From contig NZ_FNDG01000006.1 in the NCBI RefSeq assembly GCF_900100535.1, positions 186,001 to 250,000 of the forward strand: a DNA stretch of 64,000 nt, given 5' to 3'. The number at the start of each line of letters is the position of its first letter. The first letter of the stretch is position 1. This document shows positions 9,391-16,962 of the stretch, in pieces. The notes under the pieces were generated by a model, which was not told where the DNA came from, ran no database searches, and worked only from the letters and a program-made list of their open reading frames with translations. Origin of the DNA: Phytopseudomonas flavescens. Its GTDB lineage: Bacteria > Pseudomonadota > Gammaproteobacteria > Pseudomonadales > Pseudomonadaceae. Both the position numbers and the translations under genes were made by a program.

Positions 9391-9705
9391 TCAGGCGCCG
9401 CGGCCATCGGCGTCATCGATCAGCGCATTGTCGACCCGGCCCAGCAGATCACGCACGTGATCGCGGGTGGCGGTGGCTTGCTGATCCAGGTGCTGTTGCT
9501 TGTGCAGCAGGTCATGGGTGATGTTCAAGGCGGCCATCACCGCAACCCGGTCGGCACCGATGACTTTGCCGCCGCTGCGGATCTCACGCATCTTGCCATC
9601 CAGGTAACGGGCGGCGCTTTGCAGGTTGCTACGCTCCTCTGCGGGGCAGGCGATGCAATATTCTTTATCCAGAATCTGGACGGTAACGGTATTCGATTGG
9701 GTCAT
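9391..9705 (-). CDS. zapA: Cell division protein ZapA
   Basis: This 104-residue FtsZ-ring-associated protein begins MTQSNTVTVQILDKEYCIACP. It has the family core EERSNLQSAARYLDGKMREIRSGGKVIGADRVAVMAALNITHDLL, followed by a coiled coil. It bundles FtsZ protofilaments at midcell. Its start overlaps the stop of the upstream small coiled-coil gene (ATGA), so the pair is coupled. The 6S RNA gene begins 33 bases downstream. Confidence 0.95.
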   Translation of the reverse strand: MTQSNTVTVQILDKEYCIACPAEERSNLQSAARYLDGKMREIRSGGKVIGADRVAVMAALNITHDLLHKQQHLDQQATATRDHVRDLLGRVDNALIDDADGRGA

Positions 9706-9911
9706 GAGTCCTGCTCCAGGGCTTTGAGGCGCGAAATCATCGATTCGACCTTGTGTCGGGCCATTTCGTTCTTTTCGATCAGATGAGCGCGTTCTTCGCG
9801 CCACGCCTGTTCGCTCTCCTGCAAGAGACGGTTTTGCGCCTTGAGGCGCTCGACACGCTGAATCAGCAACTCCAGTTTGGCCGTCAGGGCTTTCAGATCG
9901 GCGTCTTCCAT
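9702..9911 (-). CDS. TIGR02449-type small coiled-coil protein
   Basis: This 69-residue protein is almost entirely a predicted coiled coil with heptads (LKALTAKLELLIQRVERLKAQN; LLQESEQAWREERAHL). It matches the family of short proteins regularly found before zapA in pseudomonads and other gammaproteobacteria. By size and coiled-coil character it resembles ZapB, a ZapA partner, and ATGA coupling to zapA supports a division role. That role is inferred. Confidence 0.8.
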   Translation of the reverse strand: MEDADLKALTAKLELLIQRVERLKAQNRLLQESEQAWREERAHLIEKNEMARHKVESMISRLKALEQDS

Positions 9912-10246
9912 TGGCTCTCGCTTCGGCAGGGTTGTCTGGAGTGTATGGGTGCGCTGGCCAAGGGGCGCAAACCCGCGGATAGTCTTGGCACGTCTGCAGC
10001 TGACCAGGCCAGTTAACGCTGCCCCGCGGCCGCGCCGGAGCCCGTTTTGCCGGGATACAAGGGCCGGGCCCGCTCCCGGCGGGCTGGCGGCATTTCCCCA
10101 TCCATGTGGGTCACACAGCCGCGAAGTCTAGCCGGCTAAATGAACCGGCGAGAAACGCAGCGACGCGGCTTGCGCGGAAATGTTAACAGGCCCTACGATA
10201 CAAGGCTTCCATTCTAGTGATTGCGCCGCTTGGCGCCTAGTGATCA
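9912..10246. other. Divergent intergenic region between the zapA operon and the UPF0149 gene
   Basis: No gene is supported in these 335 bases. A GC-rich hairpin-prone stretch lies around 10065-10090 (CCGGGCCCGCTCCCGGCGGG). A weak sigma-70-like pair points rightward: TTGCGC at 10170-10175 and TACGAT at 10194-10199 with an 18-base spacer, about 50 bases before the UPF0149 start. The promoter call is tentative. Confidence 0.4.
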
Positions 10247-10801
10247 ATGCCGACTTCCCGTTCTCCCTACGCTGCATTCGCCACCTTGCTCGCCAGTGGC
10301 GGTGCCTCCGTTTCTCCCGCCGAGCTGCACGGCCTGCTACTCGGCCGCAGCTGTGCCGGCGCCGGTTTCGAGGCAGGCCCCTGGCTGGTCGACGCCAACG
10401 AACTGCTCGGTAGCGAGCCGCCGGAGAATGTCCGCCAGGCGCTGATCGGCCTGCAGGAAATGGTTCGCGGCGAATTGACCGGTGAGGATGTCACCGTCGT
10501 TCTGTTGCTGCCTTCCGACGACGCCCCGCTGGCCGAACGTGCCGCCGCTCTGGGCCAGTGGTGCCAGGGCTTCCTCGGAGGTTTCGGCCTCACTTCCGGC
10601 GACGCGGCGCTGAGCGCCGAAGCCATGGAAGTGCTGCAGGATCTGTCCGCCATCGCCCAGGTGCAGAATGCCCTGGATGAGTCTGAGGACGGCGAGAACG
10701 ATTACATGGAGGTCACCGAATACCTGCGTGTGGCGCCGCTGCTGCTGTTCGCCGAGTGCAACAGGCCGGCTGCCCCAGCGCCGAAACCGTCGCTGCACTG
10801 A
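10247..10801 (+). CDS. YecA/YgfB family protein (UPF0149)
   Basis: This 184-residue protein has the family features [27 protein letters not shown] and [13 protein letters not shown]. The family is small, acidic and all-helical. A member of this family (AlpA partner YgfB in P. aeruginosa) has been linked to regulation, but function here is not readable from sequence. It precedes pepP, ubiH and ubiI in what looks like one operon, as in other gammaproteobacteria. Confidence 0.88.
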   Translation: MPTSRSPYAAFATLLASGGASVSPAELHGLLLGRSCAGAGFEAGPWLVDANELLGSEPPENVRQALIGLQEMVRGELTGEDVTVVLLLPSDDAPLAERAAALGQWCQGFLGGFGLTSGDAALSAEAMEVLQDLSAIAQVQNALDESEDGENDYMEVTEYLRVAPLLLFAECNRPAAPAPKPSLH

Positions 10802-10840
10802 TACTGCCACTCATTCGACCGATCGGAACCTAGCGTGCCC

Positions 10841-12175
10841 ATGACCAGCATCTCCAAAGCGGAATACGCCCGTCGACGCAAGGCGCTGATGGCACTGATG
10901 GAACCCAACAGCATCGCCATTCTGCCGGCGGCACCCGTGTTCATCCGCAACCGCGATGTCGAACATATCTATCGCCAGGACAGTGATTTCCAGTACCTGT
11001 CCGGCTTTCCCGAGCCCGAGGCGGTGATCGCATTGATCCCCGGCCGCGAGCACGGCGAATACGTGCTGTTCTGCCGAGAGCGTGATCCCGAGCGTGAACT
11101 GTGGGATGGCTTGCGCGCCGGTCAGGAAGGCGCCATCAGCCGCTTTGGTGCGGACGATGCCTTTCCCATCGGCGATATCGACGACATCCTGCCGGGGCTG
11201 ATCGAAGGTCGCGAGCGTGTCTATTACGCCGTGGGTACCAACCCGGAATTCGATCGGCATCTGATGGACTGGGTCAACGTGATCCGCTCCAAGGCCCGCC
11301 AGGGCGCCACGCCACCGAAGGAATTCGTCGCCCTCAACCACTTCCTGCACGACCTGCGTCTGTACAAGTCGGCCGGCGAAGTGAAAGTGATGCGCGAGGC
11401 GGCGCAGATTTCCGCACGGGCCCACATCAAGGCCATGCAGGCCAGCCGCGCGGGGCTGTACGAATACCACCTGGAAGCCGAACTGGATTACGAGTTTCGC
11501 AAGGGCGGCTCGAAGATGCCGGCCTACGGTTCCATCGTCGCGGCCGGCAAGAATGCCTGCATCCTGCATTACCGCGAGAACGACGCCCTGCTCAAGGATG
11601 GCGACGTGGTACTGATCGACGCCGGCTGCGAGATCGACTGCTATGCCAGCGACATCACCCGTACCTTCCCGGTCAGCGGCACCTTCACGGCCGAGCAGAG
11701 GGCCATCTACGAGATCGTGCTGGCGGCCAACCTGGAAGCCTTCAAGCACATCGCGCCGGGTCGTCACTGGAACGAGGCCCATGAAGCCACGGTACGGGTG
11801 ATCACCGCCGGTCTGGTCGAGCTGGGCCTGCTCAAGGGTAATGTCGACGAGCTGATCGCCGCGGAGGCCTACAAGCCGTTCTACATGCACCGTGCCGGCC
11901 ATTGGCTGGGCATGGACGTGCATGACGTCGGCGAATACAAGGTCGGCGGCGAATGGCGTGTGCTCGAAGTGGGCATGGCCATGACCGTCGAGCCGGGGAT
12001 CTACATCGCGGTGGATAACCAGAATGTCGCCAAGAAATGGCGCGGTATCGGCGTGCGCATCGAGGACGACGTCGTGGTGACCAAGACCGGTTGCGAGATT
12101 CTCACCGGCGACGTCCCCAAGACCGTCGACGAGATCGAGGCACTGATGGCCGCTGCCCGCGCGCAGGTGGCCTGA
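10841..12175 (+). CDS. pepP: Xaa-Pro aminopeptidase PepP
   Basis: This 444-residue cytoplasmic metallopeptidase releases an N-terminal residue preceding proline. The N-terminal creatinase-like domain is followed by the pita-bread catalytic domain. Metal ligands are visible in VLIDAGCEIDCYASDITRTFP (two Asp), HRAGHWLGMDVHD (His) and TVEPGIYI and IEDDVVV (Glu). I chose the ATG at 10841 because MTSISKAEYARRR aligns with the PepP N-terminus; a GTG at 10835 is in frame. It lies in the run leading to ubiH. Confidence 0.95.
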   Translation: MTSISKAEYARRRKALMALMEPNSIAILPAAPVFIRNRDVEHIYRQDSDFQYLSGFPEPEAVIALIPGREHGEYVLFCRERDPERELWDGLRAGQEGAISRFGADDAFPIGDIDDILPGLIEGRERVYYAVGTNPEFDRHLMDWVNVIRSKARQGATPPKEFVALNHFLHDLRLYKSAGEVKVMREAAQISARAHIKAMQASRAGLYEYHLEAELDYEFRKGGSKMPAYGSIVAAGKNACILHYRENDALLKDGDVVLIDAGCEIDCYASDITRTFPVSGTFTAEQRAIYEIVLAANLEAFKHIAPGRHWNEAHEATVRVITAGLVELGLLKGNVDELIAAEAYKPFYMHRAGHWLGMDVHDVGEYKVGGEWRVLEVGMAMTVEPGIYIAVDNQNVAKKWRGIGVRIEDDVVVTKTGCEILTGDVPKTVDEIEALMAAARAQVA

Positions 12176-12179
12176 GGCC

Positions 12180-13370
12180 ATGCTGCGGGTCGATCTGGCG
12201 ATCATCGGCGGTGGTCTGGTCGGTGCCAGCTTGGCGCTGGCGTTGCAGGGCGAGGCGCGCAAGCGCGGCTGGCGAATCGCTTTGATCGAGCCATTCGCTC
12301 CTGGCGAAGGCTACCAGCCGAGCTACGATGCCCGCTCCACGGCGCTGTCATACGGCTCGCGGCTGATCTACCAAGGTCTTGGCCTGTGGGCGGCGATCGC
12401 CCAGCACGCCACGCCCATCGAGCAGATACAGGTATCGGATCGCGGGCGCTTCGCCGCTGCGCGGCTGAGTGCCGAGGAGGAAGGCGTTCCTGCCCTGGGC
12501 TATGTGGTGGAAAACGCCTGGCTCGGCCACTGCCTGTGGCAGGCGCTGGACGCCGAAGTGATCCAGTGGCGCTGCCCGGCCCAGGTCGAGCGGATGGACG
12601 CGCTGCCGGACGGCTATCGCCTGACCCTCGATGATGAAAGTGTGATCGACTGCTCCCTGGCGGTGCTCGCCGATGGCGGACGCTCTTCGCTGCGTGAGCA
12701 GTTGGGCATCACGGTGAACCAACGGCCTTATGACCAGACCGCGCTGATTGCCAATATCACGCCTTCCCGCCCGCACGCTGGCGAAGCCTTCGAACGCTTT
12801 ACCGAGTCCGGGCCACTGGCGCTGCTGCCGCTTTCCGACAATCGTTGTGCACTGGTGTGGACGCATCCGAGCCGGAATGTCGAGCGGCTGCTCGAACTGG
12901 ACGAACGAGCCTTCCTCGCCGAGCTGCAGGAAGCCTTCGGTTACCGCCTCGGTGCCTTGCGTCAGGTCGGCGCGAGGGTGCCTTATCCGCTGGTGCTGGT
13001 CGAGGCGGCCGAGCAGGTACGCGCCAATCTGGTGGTGCTGGGCAATGCCGCGCACAGCCTGCATCCGATTGCCGGGCAGGGCTTCAACCTGTCGCTGCGC
13101 GATGTCCGTGCCCTGGCCGATGTCGTGCTGGCGAGTTCCGCGCCGCTTGGCGACCTGGCCACTCTGCAGCGCTATGCCAGTCACCAGGCTGGCGACCAAG
13201 CCTTCACCGTGGGCTTTTCGGATCAGGTCACCCGGCTGTTCAGCACCGACCAGCCGCTGCTCGCCGCGGGCCGTAACCTCGGCCTGCTGGGGTTGGAATT
13301 GTTGCCGCCGGCCAAGCGCTGGTTCGCCCGCCAGGCCATGGGCATGGGTACGCGCGGTACCCTGCAATGA
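12180..13370 (+). CDS. ubiH: 2-octaprenyl-6-methoxyphenol hydroxylase UbiH
   Basis: This 396-residue FAD-dependent aromatic hydroxylase acts in aerobic ubiquinone biosynthesis. It has the dinucleotide fold LAIIGGGLVGASLALALQG, the central ADGGRSSLREQLGI (DG motif) and the second FAD motif VLGNAAHSLHPIAGQGFNLSLRD. The second motif has N where most family members have GD, a variation common in UbiH. The gene starts 5 bases after pepP and its stop overlaps the next start (ATGA). UbiH rather than UbiF is favoured by the pepP-ubiH order. Confidence 0.92.
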   Translation: MLRVDLAIIGGGLVGASLALALQGEARKRGWRIALIEPFAPGEGYQPSYDARSTALSYGSRLIYQGLGLWAAIAQHATPIEQIQVSDRGRFAAARLSAEEEGVPALGYVVENAWLGHCLWQALDAEVIQWRCPAQVERMDALPDGYRLTLDDESVIDCSLAVLADGGRSSLREQLGITVNQRPYDQTALIANITPSRPHAGEAFERFTESGPLALLPLSDNRCALVWTHPSRNVERLLELDERAFLAELQEAFGYRLGALRQVGARVPYPLVLVEAAEQVRANLVVLGNAAHSLHPIAGQGFNLSLRDVRALADVVLASSAPLGDLATLQRYASHQAGDQAFTVGFSDQVTRLFSTDQPLLAAGRNLGLLGLELLPPAKRWFARQAMGMGTRGTLQ

Positions 13371-13849
13371 GTGCCCGGCGGCTGGCGCGCAAGGCTCGCC
13401 TGCTGCGCTGGGTGATGAATTGCTACCCGCCCTACCTGGGGGCTGGTGTATGGATTCGGCGCATCGCAGCGGATTTTCGTCAGGTCGACGTGAAGATGCG
13501 TCTGGGTTGGTACAACCGCAACTATGTGGGTACCCAATTCGGCGGCAGCCTGTATTCGATGACCGATCCTTTCTACATGTTGATGCTGATGGAGAACCTG
13601 GGGCGCGATTACGTGGTCTGGGACAAGGCCGCCAGCATTGACTTCATCGCGCCGGGCAGAGGCCCGGTATTCGCCTCGTTCGCCATCGATCAGGCATTCG
13701 TCGACGAGGTGCGCCAGCGTACCGCTGCGGGTGAAAAGTACCTGCCCGAGTTGCAGGTGGAAGTCCGCGATGGCGACGGCACCCTGGTCGCGCGGGTACA
13801 CAAGACGCTTTACGTGCGGCTCAAGCCGCGCCAGCGGCAGGCCGCCTGA
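13367..13849 (+). CDS. DUF4442 hotdog-fold protein
   Basis: This 160-residue protein is related to the PaaI/thioesterase hotdog superfamily (DUF4442). Visible family stretches are RLGWYNRNYVGTQFGGSLYSMTDPFYMLMLMENLG and DKAASIDFIAPGRGPV. No standard catalytic assignment is possible. It is wedged between ubiH (4-base overlap) and ubiI (3-base gap), so co-expression with ubiquinone hydroxylases is certain and a role in that pathway is possible. Confidence 0.8.
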   Translation: MSARRLARKARLLRWVMNCYPPYLGAGVWIRRIAADFRQVDVKMRLGWYNRNYVGTQFGGSLYSMTDPFYMLMLMENLGRDYVVWDKAASIDFIAPGRGPVFASFAIDQAFVDEVRQRTAAGEKYLPELQVEVRDGDGTLVARVHKTLYVRLKPRQRQAA

Positions 13850-13852
13850 GGA

Positions 13853-15079
13853 ATGGACGACATGCGTGCAGATATGATCATCGTCGGTGCCGGAATGGTC
13901 GGCAGCGCCCTGGCGCTGGCCCTGCGCGAGCAGGGACTGGATTGCCTGGTACTGGATGGCGGGCCCCTGCAGGTCGAGCCGTTCGACGCTAACACGGCCT
14001 ACGAGCCACGGGTCAGCGCGCTGTCGATGGCCAGCCAGCGCATCCTCGAGCGCCTCGGTGCCTGGCCCGGCGTGCTGGCGCGGCGCAGTTGCCCGTACCG
14101 CGAAATGCGCGTGTGGGATGGCAGCGGCACCGGCAGCATCCATTTCAGTGCGGCCAGCGTGCATGCCAATAGGCTCGGCCATATCGTCGAGAATCGCGTG
14201 GTGCAGGACGCTCTGGTCGAGCGCCTGCACGCCAGCGATGTCTGTCTGCTCGCCGACGCGCGGCTGGAGCGCCTGCGCCACTCCGGTGATGACTGGCTGC
14301 TGACCCTGGCCGACGGCCGCGAATTGCGCACCCCGCTGGTGGTCGCGGCGGATGGCGCCAACTCGGCGGTACGTCGTCTGGCGGGTTGTGAAACCCGCGA
14401 GTGGGATTACCTGCACCACGCCATCGTCACCAGCGTGCGTTGTGCCGATGCGCATCAGGCCACCGCCTGGCAGCGCTTCACCGACGACGGCCCGCTGGCC
14501 TTCCTGCCGCTGGGCGAGCGTGACGGTGGGCACTGGTGTTCGATCGTCTGGTCGACCACGCCGGAGCAGGCGACCCACTTGATGGCGCTGGCTGACGATG
14601 AGTTTTCCACGGCCCTGGGGCAGGCGTTCGAATATCGCCTGGGCCAGGTACTGCAGGTGGATCGACGCCTGTGCATTCCGCTGCGCCAGCGCCACGCCAA
14701 GCGCTATGTCGAACCCGGCCTGGCGCTGATCGGCGATGCCGCCCACACCATCCATCCGCTGGCCGGCCAGGGCGTCAACCTCGGCTTTCTCGACGCCGCG
14801 GTGCTCGCCGAGGTACTGGCGCAGGCAGCCGGGCGTGGTGAGCGGCTTGCCGAGGTGCGCGTGCTGAGTCGCTACGAGCGCCGGCGCATGCCGCACAACC
14901 TGGCGATGATGGCGGCAATGGAAGGCTTCCAGCGCCTGTTCCAGAGCGACGCCCTGGCTCTGCGCTGGCTGCGAAATACCGGCCTCGGGCTGGTCGATGG
15001 CCTGGACGAGGCCAAGGCGCTGTTCGTGCGCCAGGCACTGGGTCTGAGCGGCGATCTGCCGGACCTCGCCAGGGCCTGA
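13853..15079 (+). CDS. ubiI: UbiI/VisC-type FAD-dependent ubiquinone hydroxylase
   Basis: This 408-residue flavin monooxygenase is of the UbiH/UbiF/UbiI family. The N-terminal Rossmann motif is DMIIVGAGMVGSALALALREQ, the DG motif is VAADGANSAVRRLAG, and the C-terminal FAD motif is LIGDAAHTIHPLAGQGVNLGFLDA. By position after ubiH it corresponds to visC/ubiI of pseudomonads, which hydroxylates the ring at C5. Paralogue assignment within this family is uncertain by sequence reading alone. Confidence 0.88.
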   Translation: MDDMRADMIIVGAGMVGSALALALREQGLDCLVLDGGPLQVEPFDANTAYEPRVSALSMASQRILERLGAWPGVLARRSCPYREMRVWDGSGTGSIHFSAASVHANRLGHIVENRVVQDALVERLHASDVCLLADARLERLRHSGDDWLLTLADGRELRTPLVVAADGANSAVRRLAGCETREWDYLHHAIVTSVRCADAHQATAWQRFTDDGPLAFLPLGERDGGHWCSIVWSTTPEQATHLMALADDEFSTALGQAFEYRLGQVLQVDRRLCIPLRQRHAKRYVEPGLALIGDAAHTIHPLAGQGVNLGFLDAAVLAEVLAQAAGRGERLAEVRVLSRYERRRMPHNLAMMAAMEGFQRLFQSDALALRWLRNTGLGLVDGLDEAKALFVRQALGLSGDLPDLARA

Positions 15080-15093
15080 ATGGCACCACGGTG

Positions 15094-15199
15094 CGTAGGG
15101 TGGACAACGCTCTTTTTGCCCACTCTTGCAATTCTGGAGCGGTCGGCGGATCGGGCCGCTTAGGCGAAGCGTCGGCTACGCGCCCCGGTCCACCCTACG
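15094..15199. repeat. Inverted-repeat-bounded intergenic element
   Basis: Perfect 12-base inverted arms CGTAGGGTGGAC (15094-15105) and GTCCACCCTACG (15188-15199) enclose 82 bases with no coding potential. The arms resemble the 'GTAGGGTGGACAACG' repeats found in many pseudomonad intergenic spaces, which suggests a small non-autonomous (MITE/REP-like) element. It lies between ubiI and the second Fec-type sigma gene. No flanking target duplication was obvious. Confidence 0.55.
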
Positions 15200-15365
15200 A
15201 ATGATCGCTTCGCCTGGGCATCGCCGTCGTCCCGCCGTCGCTTCAACAGAAAAATCGATCATGGGATTGCTTGTACCGCCGCAGAGCTGCCGTTGTTCGG
15301 GCGGTTACGCCGATTACTTGCGGCTGATCGGCATGCCCGGCTTGCATCCGGCGGAAGGCTTGCAA

Positions 15366-15384
15366 GACAATGCGATGCATTATC
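15366..15384 (+). promoter_or_regulatory. Putative Fur box upstream of the second FecI-type sigma gene
   Basis: GACAATGCGATGCATTATC has 14 of 19 matches to GATAATGATAATCATTATC, the best Fur-like site in the window. It ends 21 bases before the sigma gene start, so bound Fur would block transcription. The rest of 15200-15405 holds no gene that I can support. Confidence 0.7.
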
Positions 15385-15405
15385 ATCTCTAGCCCTGGTG
15401 CTGCC

Positions 15406-15906
15406 ATGTCCGGCCCGGATCATTCCGCGTTGCATCTTCTCTACCGCGAACACAACGGCTGGCTCAAGGGCTGGCTGCGGGCACGCCTGGGCAATACCAG
15501 CGATGCGGCCGACCTGGCTCAGGACACCTTTGTGCGGGTGCTCAGCGCCCGCGACGTGCAGGCCATCCGCGAGCCGCGTACCTACCTGAGCGCCATCGCC
15601 CGCGCGCTGATGATCGACAAGTTTCGCCGCCAGGCCGTCGAGCAGGCCTATCTCGATGTACTGGCGCTGCGTCCCGAGCCCGTGGACATCTCGCCGGAGA
15701 CCCGTCTGCTGATCCTCGAAACCCTCACTGCGGTCGATGCGATGCTCGACGGTCTTGGTGAGCGCACGCGGCGCGTTTTCCTGGCGGTGCAGCTGGAAGG
15801 GCTCAGCTATGTGGCTACCGGCGAGCGTCTCGGCGTGTCGGTGACCACGGTGAAGAAGCACATGATCCGCGCCATGACCCACTGTCTGTTGCTGATGGAA
15901 GACTGA
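15406..15906 (+). CDS. FecI-type ECF sigma factor (second locus)
   Basis: This 166-residue sigma factor has region 2 (TSDAADLAQDTFVRVLSARD; PRTYLSAIARALMIDKFRRQ) and region 4 (LEGLSYVATGERLGVSVTTVKKHM). The ATG at 15406 (MSGPDHSALHLLYREH) fits the family N-terminus. It is followed after 3 bases by a FecR gene and then by an STN-bearing receptor, a complete cell-surface signalling set. A strong Fur-like site precedes it. Confidence 0.94.
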   Translation: MSGPDHSALHLLYREHNGWLKGWLRARLGNTSDAADLAQDTFVRVLSARDVQAIREPRTYLSAIARALMIDKFRRQAVEQAYLDVLALRPEPVDISPETRLLILETLTAVDAMLDGLGERTRRVFLAVQLEGLSYVATGERLGVSVTTVKKHMIRAMTHCLLLMED

Positions 15907-15909
15907 GCC

Positions 15910-16845
15910 ATGGATCGCCAGACCCTGGAAGCGGCCGCCACCTGGTACGTGCAGCTCAACGCCACGCCGCCGAGCGAGGCCGAGCGTCTGGCGCATCGCG
16001 AGTGGCTGGCGCAGCACCCCGGGCACCGCCAGGCCTGGGCACGGGTAGAGCGCTTGCAGCATCAGCTCGGCGGCCTGCCTGCGGATGTCGCGCTGCCCGC
16101 CCTGGACGGTGTGCGGGCGCGGCGCCGGGCGGTGCTGAAGACCCTGGGGCTGCTGCTCGCCTCCGGGGCGGCAGGCTGGGCGTCCTCCGACCTGGCGCCG
16201 ACTCAGGACTGGCTTGCCGATCAGCGCACGGCCACCGGTGAGCGTCGTCACCTGCAACTGAGCGATGGCAGCGTGCTGGATCTGAATACCGCGACGGCGG
16301 TGGATATCCGTTTCGACGCCAGCCTGCGACAACTGCAGTTGCATCGCGGCGAGATACTCGTGCGTACCGCTACCGATCCGGCCGGACGGCCTTTCGTGGT
16401 GCATACCGCGCAGGGCAGTGTACGGGCGTTGGGTACCTGTTTCAGCGTGCGCTGCGAGGGCGACAGCACTCAGGTTGCGGTGCTGGAAGATGAGGTCGAA
16501 GTGCGTGCGGCCCGGCAACCTGGTCGGGCAGTGCATATCGGCGCCAATCAGCGAGTCGATGTGGAGGCCGCTGCGGTCGGCGCGCCCAGCGCATTGCCGC
16601 CGGGAGCAGGTGCCTGGGCACAGGGCATGCTGACGGTGATCGACTGGCGCCTGGACGCCTTCGTCGCCGAACTTGGGCGCTACCGTCCCGGCTATCTCAA
16701 CTGTGCCGACGCGGTGGCAGACCTGCGCCTGTCTGGCGCCTTCCGGATCGACGACACGGACATCATTCTAGAAAACCTGGGCGCCTCGCTGCCGATTCGA
16801 GTGCGTTACCTGACTCGTTACTGGGCGCGAATCGAGCCTGCCTGA
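15910..16845 (+). CDS. FecR-type regulator (second locus)
   Basis: This 311-residue inner-membrane anti-sigma/sigma-regulator has an N-terminal DUF4880 segment (EAAATWYVQLNATPPSEAERLAH) and a short hydrophobic stretch (LKTLGLLLASGAAGWASS). The periplasmic FecR domain (RRHLQLSDGSVLDLNTATAV; TAQGSVRALGTCFSV) comes next. The receptor-contacting C-terminus (CADAVADLRLSGAFRIDDTD) follows the same pattern as the first FecR in this window. The pair is tightly linked to its sigma gene and lies 117 bases before the receptor. Confidence 0.93.
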   Translation: MDRQTLEAAATWYVQLNATPPSEAERLAHREWLAQHPGHRQAWARVERLQHQLGGLPADVALPALDGVRARRRAVLKTLGLLLASGAAGWASSDLAPTQDWLADQRTATGERRHLQLSDGSVLDLNTATAVDIRFDASLRQLQLHRGEILVRTATDPAGRPFVVHTAQGSVRALGTCFSVRCEGDSTQVAVLEDEVEVRAARQPGRAVHIGANQRVDVEAAAVGAPSALPPGAGAWAQGMLTVIDWRLDAFVAELGRYRPGYLNCADAVADLRLSGAFRIDDTDIILENLGASLPIRVRYLTRYWARIEPA

Positions 16846-16880
16846 TCGGGCCTGCAAAAAAACAGCCATCCGGGGTTGCC

Positions 16881-16899
16881 GATTTTCATTCTCATTCGG
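16881..16899 (-). promoter_or_regulatory. Putative Fur-like site between fecR and the receptor gene
   Basis: Read on the minus strand, CCGAATGAGAATGAAAATC has 12 of 19 matches to the Fur consensus. It lies 63 bases before the receptor start. It would give the receptor direct iron control in addition to the linked sigma factor. Confidence 0.5.
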
Positions 16900-16962
16900 C
16901 CAAGCACATGAAGCGGTTTTGCATCGCCGCGGATCTGCCCAGCCCATGACAAGGAAATGACC

